DNA of 12,723 bases from Hirudo medicinalis. Taxonomy: Eukaryota > Annelida > Clitellata > Hirudinida > Hirudinidae. The position numbers were made by a program, and so were the translations under genes. The DNA lies in assembly GCA_011800805.1 (NCBI GenBank), contig MPNW01001529.1, positions 10,389 through 23,111 of the forward strand. The letters are read 5' to 3'. The notes under the pieces are model-generated. The model ran no database searches. It saw only the letters and a program-made list of their open reading frames with translations, and was not told where the DNA came from. Of this stretch, positions 1-7,459 are shown piece after piece (within the stretch, counting starts at the first letter, position 1; each line of letters opens with the position of its first letter).

Positions 1-80
1 CCATCATCGTCATCATTGTCGTCATCGTCGTCGTCATCATCATCGTCATCATCGTCGTCGTCGTCATCATCAACATCGTC
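1..80 (+). repeat. (TCA/TCG)n trinucleotide array
   Basis: The window opens inside an interrupted ATC/GTC trinucleotide array. Units are mostly TCA and TCG with a single TTG and a CAA near the end. All interruptions are substitutions, so the three-base phase is kept. It encodes poly-Ser or poly-His in the open frames, but nothing else suggests translation. The left boundary is cut by the window. Confidence 0.95.
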
Positions 81-145
81 AACGCGAGAACAATGGAGCA
101 AAAATAGAGTAACACTCCTTATTAAATCCATCCTTCTTCGCTTAA
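81..145. other. short nonrepeat spacer
   Basis: Unique AT-leaning sequence between the first ATC array and the CAA array. I see no gene or recognisable site in it. Confidence 0.6.
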
Positions 146-179
146 AAAACAACAACAACAACAACAACAACAGCAGCAG
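146..179 (+). repeat. (CAA)n microsatellite
   Basis: A short A run leads into about nine CAA units and then three CAG units. It reads as poly-Asn followed by Ser in one frame. The CAG units at the 3' edge look like point variants of CAA. Confidence 0.93.
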
Positions 180-261
180 ATGTTTAAAAACTCAACATCC
201 TCTTTCAGTGGTTTGAAAACCGAACTACCTCCACGTCACCTGACAACATTTGATACTATTT

Positions 262-400
262 CATTCATTCATTATTTCCGTCTTTCTTTTTCTTTCATTT
301 ATTCAATCCTGCATTTATTCGTTTAAGCATTCTTATCCATTCATTCATTCATTCATTCATTCATTCAGTCAGTCAGTCACTCATTCATCTCTTACTAGAC
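262..400 (+). repeat. (ATTC)n tetranucleotide array
   Basis: Degenerate TTCA/ATTC units flank a purer core at about 338-377, followed by three CAGT variants and CACTC. The same tetranucleotide family, in the same orientation, reappears at 9245-9606 and 11557-11838. Translated frames give poly-(His-Ser-Phe-Ile)-like strings and are not gene evidence. Confidence 0.9.
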
Positions 401-491
401 TTCAAACATCTGTAAATTCTTCTGAGGCGCATGGCACAACTTGACCCACCAGTCTGAGCGGCATGCAAACATGTCATAATTCACAATTATA

Positions 492-549
492 GCATCATCA
501 TCATAGTAATCATCACCATAATCATCATCATCGTCATCGTCATTATCAT
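492..549 (+). repeat. interrupted (ATC)n array
   Basis: ATC/CAT units interrupted by AGTA, CACC and CGT variants. It is short and degenerate, and probably related in origin to the arrays at 1-80, 972-1083 and 1461-1536. Confidence 0.85.
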
Positions 550-946
550 AAACAATGAAGGACCCAACCTGTCTCCATCCACTCCATGTCGTTGTAGAGA
601 ATCAACGTTCCACAAGACTGGTTCGTCAGTTTCACCGGACACAAGGAGGCTCCGTGAGTCAGCAAAATATCCCTGGGATTTCCGTTCATTTCGGTTTCGT
701 TTTCAGAAATTTCCAGTTCCACTTGGCAGCATGTTAATCCTTTGCCGTTGTGGGGTTATTGAGAAAATAAATACAACAGAGTGGAGTCCCGAAGTAAGAA
801 TTGCTTTTATGAAGAGTGTTGCTCTCAATCGAAGAACCTGCCTTATTCTGCTTATCTCGCCAGCACTCTGAGCCTCTTTATATGGACAGAGAGCTGTGTG
901 CGTCTTGATTGCAATCCTCATTCACAAACTTTAGTGGTTGTGGAGG
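550..946. other. nonrepeat spacer, no supported gene
   Basis: Complex sequence without tandem structure. Frames of 60-113 codons cross it on both strands. The longest of these, on the plus strand at 781-1122, runs into the following trinucleotide array and owes part of its length to it. I see no promoter, RNA gene or family motif. Confidence 0.5.
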
Positions 947-1083
947 TGATGATAGTGATGGTCCAGCGTCCTTGTCGTCATCGTCATCATCATCATCATC
1001 AGAAGCAGCGTCGTCGTCGTCATCAACATCATCGATGTCGTCGTCAGCAGCATCGTCATCGTCGTCATCATTGTCATCATCAT
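947..1083 (+). repeat. GAT stub switching to (TCG/TCA)n array
   Basis: A short GAT-type stretch (947-960) is followed, from about 972, by a long TCG/TCA array with TTG, CAA, CAG and GAAGCA interruptions. The unit therefore flips to its reverse complement within about 12 bases. Overlapping poly-Ser and His/Arg-rich frames come from the repeat itself. Confidence 0.9.
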
Positions 1084-1127
1084 ATTCAACTCGTTACTAA
1101 CGTAAGTCTTGGAAGTCGTTAACGTAC

Positions 1128-1144
1128 AATGTATGTATGTAATG
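1128..1144 (+). repeat. short GTAT repeat
   Basis: About three GTAT units in tandem (GTATGTATGTAATG). It is a minor tetranucleotide repeat. Confidence 0.7.
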
Positions 1145-1171
1145 AAATAACAATTTTAGGCATGTGTTTTA

Positions 1172-1278
1172 AATAATAATAATAATAATAATTATTATTA
1201 TAATAATAATAATAATTATTATTATTATTATAACATTAATAATAATATTATTAATATTAATTAATTAATAACAATAAT
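1172..1278. repeat. (AAT)n/(ATT)n switching block
   Basis: Alternating blocks of AAT and ATT: AAT, then ATT, then AAT, then ATT, then mixed TTAA-rich sequence. Because AAT and ATT are reverse complements, adjacent blocks are inverted repeats and can fold into AT-only hairpins. No gene is visible. Confidence 0.93.
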
Positions 1279-1328
1279 TTCTAAATTACGCCAAAGCCTC
1301 GCGTTAGTCATCCTGACAGCAGCCTCCA

Positions 1329-1384
1329 GTGACGTCATTCAACTTCGTTGATGAGCATGAATCAATGGAAACGAATGACGTCAC
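1329..1384. promoter_or_regulatory. 56-bp inverted repeat with two full CRE palindromes
   Basis: The ends are perfect 12-base inverted arms: GTGACGTCATTC at 1329-1340 and GAATGACGTCAC at 1373-1384. Symmetry continues inward without slippage, with TTGAT (1348-1352) pairing with ATCAA (1361-1365). I count 19 Watson-Crick pairs and 3 possible G-T pairs in 28 positions. Each arm holds TGACGTCA (1330-1337 and 1376-1383), the full cAMP-response element bound by CREB/ATF bZIP dimers. It could be a paired enhancer site, a hairpin, or the remains of a small palindromic transposon. The symmetry is seen directly; function is inferred. Confidence 0.5.
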
Positions 1385-1460
1385 GCAGAGCAGAAGGAGT
1401 ATTTTTAGCTCCAGTTTGGACTATTTTTACTTCTCAACCACCGAAAAATTGGAGTGAATC

Positions 1461-1536
1461 ACCATCATCATCATCGTCATCATCGTCATCGTCGTCGTCG
1501 TCGTCATCATCATCATCGTCGTTGTCATCATCATCA
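1461..1536 (+). repeat. (TCA/TCG)n trinucleotide array
   Basis: About 25 ATC/GTC-type units with one TTG variant, all in phase. It is composed like the array at the window start. Confidence 0.95.
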
Positions 1537-1563
1537 AGCCTCGCCTTCCTTCTTGAAAGACAA

Positions 1564-1575
1564 GTCACACGTGAC
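1564..1575. promoter_or_regulatory. inverted repeat around a CACGTG E-box
   Basis: GTCAC (1564-1568) and GTGAC (1571-1575) are inverted arms around a 2-base centre, and CACGTG lies at 1568-1573. CACGTG is the core bound by Myc/Max/USF-type bHLH factors. There is no neighbouring gene to regulate, so this may be chance. Confidence 0.25.
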
Positions 1576-1697
1576 AAGGCATTATTGTAGTAGGAGAACA
1601 ACGCTCAAGTGTCAAAGGTTGATGTTTGAAAGTTGTCAGTGACTTTTTAACTGAATAATATTCTGCCATACACACCCTCTTAATAATTCATTAGCCG

Positions 1698-1802
1698 CAC
1701 GAATATTCGATTGTTTACTGCATGAATATTCGATTGTTTACTTCATGAATATTCGATTGTTTACTTCATGAATATTCGATTGTTTACTTCATGAATATTC
1801 AA
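1698..1802 (+). repeat. 23-bp minisatellite, about 4.5 copies
   Basis: GAATATTCG recurs at 1701, 1724, 1747 and 1770 with exact 23-base spacing, and GAATATTCA at 1793 starts a partial fifth copy. Each unit contains the palindrome GAATATTC. The first copy differs by CAC for CATG and the second is preceded by TG rather than TT. The near identity suggests recent expansion. Confidence 0.95.
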
Positions 1803-1865
1803 TTTCATTATGCATGCATGCACGATGATATTCAAGTTGGAATCATCGCCGCGGTACCAATAGAT

Positions 1866-1875
1866 GAATAATAAC

Positions 1876-1955
<80 letters not shown>

Positions 1956-1978
1956 AATTTACTTATTATTATTATTAT
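1866..1978. repeat. (AAT)n followed by (ATT)n, long perfect hairpin
   Basis: About 15 AAT units run to about 1911 and are followed directly by about 14 TTA/ATT units to about 1953, then by TTAATAATTT and more ATT. The two halves are perfect inverted repeats with arms of about 40 bases and almost no loop, so the strand could extrude a cruciform or hairpin. Confidence 0.93.
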
Positions 1979-2031
1979 TGTTTTTGCTGTTTATTTATGC
2001 GGCTCTATTTATTCTCCTTCAAAATGTTCTC

Positions 2032-2032
2032 N
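2032..2032. other. ambiguous base (N)
   Basis: A single N stands between TTCTC and the GGAT array. It marks an unresolved base or a closed gap at the array edge, so the array length may not be reliable. Confidence 0.95.
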
Positions 2033-2197
2033 AGGATGGATGGAAGGATGGATGGAAGGATGGATGGAAAGATGGATGGAAGGATGGATGGAAAGATGGA
2101 TGGAAGGATGGATGGAAGGATGGATGGAAGGATGGATGGATGGAAGGATGGATGGAAGGATGGATGGAAGGATGGATGGACGGAAGGTTGGACGGAT
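2033..2197 (+). repeat. (GGAT)n array with 12-bp higher-order unit GATGGATGGAAG
   Basis: The array is built from GATG/GAAG tetranucleotides. For much of its length they form a 12-base unit, GATGGATGGAAG, with GGAAAG variants. One four-base insertion (an extra GATG near 2133) shifts the 12-base register. Open frames on both strands (Met-Asp-Gly-Arg or His-Pro-Ser strings) come from the repeat. Confidence 0.95.
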
Positions 2198-2533
2198 GTC
2201 TCGTTGCTAAACTTCTCCAGACGGCCGGATAAGACAAAAATGAAAGTGATACCAACTTGACCCAAACTTTCCAAGAATCAACTCGGACTTTCTTAACACC
2301 TTCACTATCCTTCCTTAAGGCTGTGTGTTCACATTCGTGTCTGTGTGAATGACGGGCGTCCGTGAATTATGATTACAGGTGAGCGTGTGAATTATGGACG
2401 CAATGACATCGTGAAAATATGAATTGGGTGTGAATGACAAGGGGGGAGGGTCGGAGTTATGAATTATGAACTTGAATTGGAGGTAAATTGTTGACGCAAG
2501 CAGTCGATGAATTATGATTGCATTGGCAAACAA
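2198..2533. other. complex spacer with scattered GAATTATG motifs
   Basis: No gene is supported. GAATTATG occurs at 2364, 2389, 2461 and 2509, mostly after GTG or ATG. The same word is the core of the 21-bp minisatellite at 3049-3249, so this may be a decayed extension of that array. Confidence 0.5.
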
Positions 2534-2625
2534 GTGCACGCGTGCATGTGTTTGAGCTTGTACGTGTGAATGTGCTTGTGTTTGTGTTTGTGTTTGCATG
2601 TGATTTTGGTTGGGTGTCTGTGATA
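2534..2625 (+). repeat. TG-rich alternating purine-pyrimidine tract
   Basis: GTGCACGCGTGCATG leads into TGTGTT-type repeats. Alternating purine-pyrimidine runs of this kind can adopt Z-DNA. Open frames here on both strands lack complexity and are not credible genes. Confidence 0.6.
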
Positions 2626-2804
2626 GCGTGGATGCTTGTGATACTCTCTCCACTTGTAGTGAACACTGAGAGATCGATTCGAGTGATATACAAAACACAT
2701 ACAAACGACATGCAAACATAAGTTTTGTATATGGCTGGTTTTGTTGTCTTATAAACAAGTCTAGATCACGCACGAAATCATCGCTATGGTTATTGTTAAT
2801 ACTA
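2626..2804. other. nonrepeat spacer
   Basis: Complex sequence between the TG-rich tract and the TTG array. I see no gene or site. Confidence 0.5.
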
Positions 2805-2829
2805 CTACTGTTGTTGTTGTTGTTGCTGC

Positions 2830-2876
<47 letters not shown>

Positions 2877-2925
2877 CTGTTGTTGTTGTTGTTGTTGCTT
2901 TTGTTTTTGCTGTTGTTGTTGCTTT
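2805..2925 (+). repeat. (TTG)n microsatellite
   Basis: A short ACT run precedes about 35 GTT/TTG units interrupted by CTG, ATG, TTC and TTT variants. On the minus strand it reads CAA, giving poly-Asn and poly-Thr frames. These inflate an apparent 218-codon minus-strand frame that I do not accept as a gene. Confidence 0.94.
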
Positions 2926-3048
2926 CGACCCAAACAATGCACCATCCATCACAAATTAAAACTCGTTGCACTGAGGCAGTTGTTGGGGAAGTTAAAGATA
3001 AAAAAACTCAAATCCAGGTTTGCACCTTCGAGAAATCATGTTCTAACT
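2926..3048. other. nonrepeat spacer
   Basis: Complex sequence between the TTG array and the 21-bp minisatellite. No gene is seen. Confidence 0.5.
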
Positions 3049-3249
3049 GAATTATGTTTCTGTAATTGTGAATTATGAATCTACCATTGTGAATTATGAA
3101 TCTACCAATGTGCATTATGAATCTTTAATTGTGAATTATGAATCTACCAATGTGCATTACGAATCTACCATTATGAATTGTGAATCTGTAATTGTGCATT
3201 ACGAATCTACAATGGTGAATTATGAATCCACGATTGTGAATGGTGCATT
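3049..3249 (+). repeat. 21-bp minisatellite, about 9.5 copies, no indels
   Basis: The core GAATTATG or its variants start at 3049, 3070, 3091, 3112, 3133, 3154, 3175, 3196, 3217 and 3238, always exactly 21 bases apart. Variation is by substitution only: GCATTATG or GCATTACG in copies 4, 6 and 8, and GAATTGTG in copy 7. Since 21 is divisible by 3, one frame stays open as a seven-residue repeat (Val-Asn/His-Tyr-Glu-Ser-Thr-x) to a stop at about 3326. The frame is closed upstream by TAA near 3045. I treat it as a noncoding tandem repeat, because no splice or start context supports translation. Confidence 0.93.
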
Positions 3250-3547
3250 AAGTCAATGCAATGTTTTCTCTCCTCAAAATGCCCCTCTCACCACGGACAC
3301 GCACGAAGCCTGGAAAATCAGCTTGTAATTAAAGCTTACTTCATCCCCGAGGGATGCTTCTGTAGCTTTCATGGCGGGCTCCTCTATCTTTAAATGATCA
3401 ATTGACCAAGTTATGAATTACTAATTGCAATCGTGAATTATGAGAAGAGGCACGTGTGAATTGTGCATGGACGTGTGCGTGAATTATATATATACGCTCG
3501 AGCGCACGTGAACGACGAAGACGCACGGACGAATTGCAATGATTTTC
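3250..3547. other. complex spacer with palindromes
   Basis: No gene is supported. Stray copies of GAATTATG (3435) and GAATTAT (3481) continue the minisatellite motif. A perfect 10-base palindrome, CGCTCGAGCG, lies at 3495-3504, and CACGTG occurs at 3451-3456 and 3505-3510. Confidence 0.55.

Positions 3548-3580
<33 letters not shown>
3548..3580 (+). repeat. pure (GAT)11 microsatellite
   Basis: Eleven uninterrupted GAT units. It is oriented opposite to the ATC arrays of the first 1.6 kb. Confidence 0.96.
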
Positions 3581-3583
<3 letters not shown>

Positions 3584-3654
3584 CGAAAGTTGACCGGATT
3601 CGATTCAGTGTTGTTGCTAAGTTACTTGGAAGATCTAGCTATCTTAAGTTGGTT

Positions 3655-3709
3655 GTGATGATGATGATGATGATATTGATGATGATGATGACGATGATGA
3701 TGGTGGCGG

Positions 3710-3774
<65 letters not shown>

Positions 3775-3829
3775 GTGGTGGCGATGACGATGACGATGAT
3801 GATGATGATGATGACGATGATTATGATAA
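3655..3829 (+). repeat. interrupted (GAT)n array
   Basis: GAT units with GGT, GAC, GCG and ATT variants, kept in three-base phase over about 175 bases. The GGT variants are clustered (about 3699-3741 and 3774-3783). Frames give poly-Met/Val or Asp/Gly strings and are artefacts of the repeat. Confidence 0.94.
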
Positions 3830-3917
3830 CGACAACAATGTTTATCTTTGTAACATTTAATTCACAATCAAGACATCAAAAGTTGCGCTAAAATAATCCT
3901 TTCCATTTCTGACCGAC

Positions 3918-4110
3918 GAAACAGTGTCGGATTAAGGCATGGTCTGGGGGTGCCATTATACAGGGGCCTCCGACCAAAGAAACCCTTTATTTTTGCTTGT
4001 TATTGGAGGGGGCATCAGGACTGGCGCAGAGGCTTGGGGGCCTCCGCCACCACACTGCACCGGGGACCCCACCTGGGTAAATCCGGCGCTGCACCGCGGA
4101 CGACCTCTAG
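3918..4110. repeat. possible dispersed repeat fragment with internal duplications
   Basis: This GC-rich block stands out from its surroundings. GGGGCCTCCG occurs at 3963-3972 and again at 4037-4046. A near-identical 12-mer, CTGCACCGGGGA / CTGCACCGCGGA, occurs at 4055-4066 and 4089-4100. The segment begins with GTCGGATTAAGGC, a word I associate with interspersed repeats in animal genomes, but I cannot assign a family. No coding domain is seen. Confidence 0.3.
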
Positions 4111-4141
4111 CCATACCTCTATTTTGTTTCTCGGACCTCAG

Positions 4142-4447
4142 CTAATCAAAGCCAACAGCGATAAGACACCAAGCATATCTGAAACCCGATGATACAGAAG
4201 CGTGAAGAATATTCGATAAAGCGATCATCTGAAAATTGAAAGAGATCCTGCCAATCTGCCGCTCGTCCTTGATGAAAGTCGAAAGCCATGTCTCCGAGGA
4301 TGGCGGCTGAGGGGTGGCTTCGGATTCTCTTAGGGCCAAAAAGGTGAGACTAAGGTCAGTTGGCTCCACATTGAACGACCCAAGAAGACCCAAGAGTTCA
4401 AGATGCAACGCAGCCTCTCCGCCAGTCTGGGGAGTTGGTATCAACAC
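4142..4447 (-). CDS. protein-like open frame, possible exon or coding fossil
   Basis: This minus-strand frame reads about 101 codons to a TAG at 4142-4144. Residue use is balanced: Leu, Glu, Asp and Ser dominate and there are single Trp codons, unlike the repeat-derived frames. A possible splice acceptor (CCAACTCCCCAG) lies just inside its 5' end, which would make it an internal or terminal exon starting near Thr-Gly-Gly. I see no transmembrane segment, no signal peptide and no family motif. A frame this long is expected several times by chance in 12.7 kb, so the only support is composition. No gene neighbours it. Confidence 0.18.
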   Translation of the reverse strand: MLIPTPQTGGEAALHLELLGLLGSFNVEPTDLSLTFLALRESEATPQPPSSETWLSTFIKDERQIGRISFNFQMIALSNILHASVSSGFRYAWCLIAVGFD

Positions 4448-5620
4448 CTCTTTTATGAAAAGATTCCTTGGGTAGGTCGGTGCGTTGGGGAAATCTTAAT
4501 CTAAAAGCAAGGGTACAATTACTCACGTCTGGAAGCTTACAAAGCCGGTGATGAATGTGCGTACGTTACAGTAACGAATAGGTTGTTTTATGCTTTATTA
4601 ATTGCTTGCAAACCAACGAAAAACATGTCTTCGTTTAATGGAGGAAGACGGAGCAAAACACCGAGGCTGTCGATCGCTTGAACACGAAAGAAGAAAGACT
4701 CCCGATACAATCCGTCATTCCTTCCTTTCAGATGATTCTTTATTTGGCTCTTCGTACTTCTCATGTCTTTTCCTCTCCTTTGAAGTGTCATATCCCCATC
4801 TCTCAGACCACACGCGAGCATCGCACCTGAGCCGCTGGAAAGGGGACTCCACAAGATCGCAAAAACACATGCCAGCGGCTCCGGGGAGAATTGGTGCGAT
4901 GTGTTTTCAATCACAAGCGCTGGGAAAAGATTCCCGCCGGTCGAGGGGCGATCCTGGAGCATGGCTTTTGGATTTCCAGGTCTTTATCAGGTTCGAACTG
5001 GAGCTCAAAAGCGAAAAGGATTCGCGCTCCGAGATCCTTTGATCCGAGAACATTATCCGACAACTGAGTCCGACGAGTGTCTTTCATTCCGCCGTTCCTC
5101 ACTTGGAAATGTCATCGGCCTGTCCGTCGATCCCATGACGTTGTCAAATCATGCTGTTCATGTTCCCGAGTGACACAAATGAAATTTTCATCTTTCGTGA
5201 CGTTAAATCACGTGCTATCGCACCGACTGAGAAGTCTGTGGAGTTATTTTTTTGTGCCTTGTTAGGGCTAAGTTCTCGGGTGTTTTGAATCTACATTTTA
5301 GAGAGCAATCCGAGGAATTCTCGTCGAGATACTCGATGAAACTCTGCAACAATTCCACGGGGATGAGTTAAAGAGGTGTGTTTTCCGTTATGGAGACTGC
5401 ACATGTCGATCGATGGCTTCCTGAAAATAGGCGGCCACATATATCACTGCTGAAAAATTCCTTTTAGAAAGAAATACGACTTTAACAAATCGTCACTTTC
5501 AAGAGATTCAGAATATCTTCCTTTTTTTTTGGGAATCTCGAACTGCGCATTTAAATGTTCGATCCTGTTTTTAAGTCTCAATGTTTCTGGAAGCAACCGT
5601 TACGCCTGGAATTGCATTGT
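4448..5620. other. complex sequence, no supported gene
   Basis: About 1.2 kb without tandem repeats. Overlapping open frames exist on both strands, including 146 codons at 4602-5042 (+) and 124 codons at 4588-4962 (-). Neither has a recognisable domain, and they overlap in antisense. A T10 run lies at about 5521-5530. This could be intron or intergenic DNA. Confidence 0.5.
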
Positions 5621-5975
5621 CAGTGATCCTGAATGTGATTATTGACTGTGATCCTGAAATGTGATTATTGACTGTGATCCTGAATGTGATTATTGGCTGT
5701 GATCCTGAATGTGATTATTGACTGTGATCCTGAATGTGATTATTGGCTGTGATCCTGAATGTGATTATTGACTGTGATCCTGAATGTGATTATTGACTGT
5801 GATCCTGAATGTGATTATTGACTGTGATCCTGAATGTGATTATTGGCTGTGATCCTGAATGTGATTATTGGCTGTGATCCTGAATGTGATTATTGACTGT
5901 GATCCTGAAATGTGATTATTGACTGTGATCCTGGAATGTGATTATTGACTGTGATCCTGAATGTGATTATCGACT
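5621..5975 (+). repeat. 25-bp minisatellite, 14 copies
   Basis: GTGATCCTG starts at 5623, 5648, 5674, 5699, 5724, 5749, 5774, 5799, 5824, 5849, 5874, 5899, 5925 and 5951. Spacing is 25 bases, or 26 where a copy has an extra base (GAAATG or GGAATG) in units 2, 12 and 13. The main polymorphism is ATTGACT versus ATTGGCT; the G form occurs in units 3, 5, 9 and 10. The units are continuous with no unique spacers, so this is a tandem repeat and not a CRISPR array. The final unit is altered to ATCGACTG. Confidence 0.97.
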
Positions 5976-6844
5976 GAATTTCATTAACTTTACCCTCAAT
6001 TTTTTTTGTAATTCCATGAATTTCGGGGCAAGGTATGATTGATTTCCTCGGAAGCTTTGGAAAACAACCGACCGAACCAATTAAGGTAAAAGACGAATGA
6101 TTTGTAGACCGGCAATTTTCCTAAGGTTGGACTTTCGCCCGATTCTTGTTCTTCTTTTGTGGCTGGCTGGCTGGCATTCCCTAATGGATGTGGCCTTCAT
6201 CTCCTCTCGGAAAAGCTTTCTCATCTCCCCTTTTCGGTCAATATTTTTGTCGATGTTTGACACAAAACGTCATCTTAAAACCGATGAGCTGGTCGTCGTT
6301 GACGTTGTTTTGGTCTCTGTTCCTTCTCGTCGCGAGCCCAAGGACGCCGGCCCATACCTGGAATAAGTTTCCTCTTGCGGACTAACGAATCGATGGATAA
6401 CGCACGCTTACCCTGCCTGGTTGTAATTTAGATAAACGGCTGTCCGCAGGGCAAATACGATGCGAAACCAGCGCGCTTTCTTTTGAAACACGCCTTCCCT
6501 GATGGGTTGACAACATGGCTAGGGAAGGATATGAGCCGAGATAATCCACACTCCTCAATAATGAAGACGCAATAGACACTCTTAAAAAGTAGTCGTCTAT
6601 GGCTGGCTGGCTTCTGATTGGCAAAAAGTGTTCTTTTATGTTCACACCCAACGCGATATCATCTTTTTACACGACTAAAACTTCTTTGAGATAAGAAGGG
6701 CCGATTCCTGGCTCTAGCACCGAAGCGAGTAGGTAAGGCATTTCTCGATGTTAGGCTGTGGTTCATTGATTTGGAGCTTGTTTTCCACAACCAGGCTCCT
6801 GTGGAATGCTTGGTCAGTCGATGGTTTAAGTAACCAGCTGGTCT
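5976..6844. other. complex sequence, no supported gene
   Basis: No tandem array and no convincing gene. A plus-strand frame at 6097-6366 has a hydrophobic N-terminal stretch (about residues 14-28) that resembles a signal peptide, but it has no other support. TGGCTGGCTGGC tetranucleotide runs occur at about 6161-6174 and about 6601-6612. A 7-bp stem TTCCACA/TGTGGAA with a 10-base loop lies at 6783-6806. Confidence 0.5.
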
Positions 6845-7297
6845 TTGATCTTTGTGATAGGAGTTTTATCTCAAACGGAGCCGGGCATGTTTGGCGCGAT
6901 CTGCAAACACCTGTTGCTTGTTTTTAAGGATTCTTTCTCGACGATAAGAACAAGCTCCATCGCATTCCATTGTCTCGCAAGAGAGGACCGCACGTCCTGT
7001 CACAGAACTCTGGAGCGATGGAAAGAGGCTCGACTATGTTTTCGAAAGATTCACAACAATTCAATGGCTTTCAACGTTTGCCAAGTTCAGGAGTCCATAC
7101 GGCAGAAGAACTCCAGGAATTTTCATTCTGGCCGGTTTAATGCGGACTACAGGTCGGCTAACAACGCTATATTGGATTCCATTGTCGATGGAAGACCCAG
7201 AGCAATACATTCATTAAAAGACTGGCCACTCGCTAGGAGATCCGCGAAAGGAAATTTCTCTCGTGTGCCTGAACCTGTGACTTTGTTAAATGTATGA
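6845..7297 (+). other. 150-codon open frame, unrecognised and probably chance
   Basis: This is the longest open frame in nonrepetitive DNA here. The translation is Ser/Arg-rich with no domain, signal peptide, membrane segment or motif I recognise. It starts at a non-ATG codon and there is no promoter or splice evidence. A simple 3-in-64 stop model predicts about one frame of this length in six frames of 12.7 kb. I list it because it would otherwise leave a 450-base gap. Confidence 0.15.
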
Positions 7298-7459
7298 TTT
7301 CTTGGACAAAGTTGGAGACTTGGGAAGAATCAGTCTGGTGGAATCAAAAGAAAATGAACTACAAAGTGATAACCATCGCTGTTATAAATTGATTGTGGTT
7401 TGGGCTAAAGAGAGCCACTTAAACTGCCATGTTTTATTGCCAACGTACACAGAATTTCT

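Noticed and set aside
2315..2971. 218-codon minus-strand frame
   Set aside because: Its length depends on the TTG array (poly-Asn) and TG-rich sequence, both of which lack stops for compositional reasons.
4142..4447. Fragment of a BEACH-family (neurobeachin-like) protein
   Set aside because: A passing impression from a Leu-rich then Phe-Asn-Phe-Gln pattern; the conserved landmarks of that family are not present, so no family name is given.
4602..5042. 146-codon open frame as a gene
   Set aside because: No motif, a non-ATG start, and an overlapping antisense frame. With 3 stops in 64 codons about one frame of this length is expected by chance in the six frames of this window.
5621..5975. CRISPR-like array
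   Set aside because: The repeat units are contiguous and there are no unique spacers. The setting is eukaryotic and no cas-like frame is present.
6097..6366. Secreted small protein with a signal peptide
   Set aside because: The hydrophobic N-terminal stretch is suggestive, but there is no cleavage context, domain, ATG-proximal context or splice support, and the opposite strand is open as well.
6845..7297. 150-codon open frame as a gene
   Set aside because: No recognisable domain or splice context, and its length is within chance expectation. Listed only as an unrecognised open frame.
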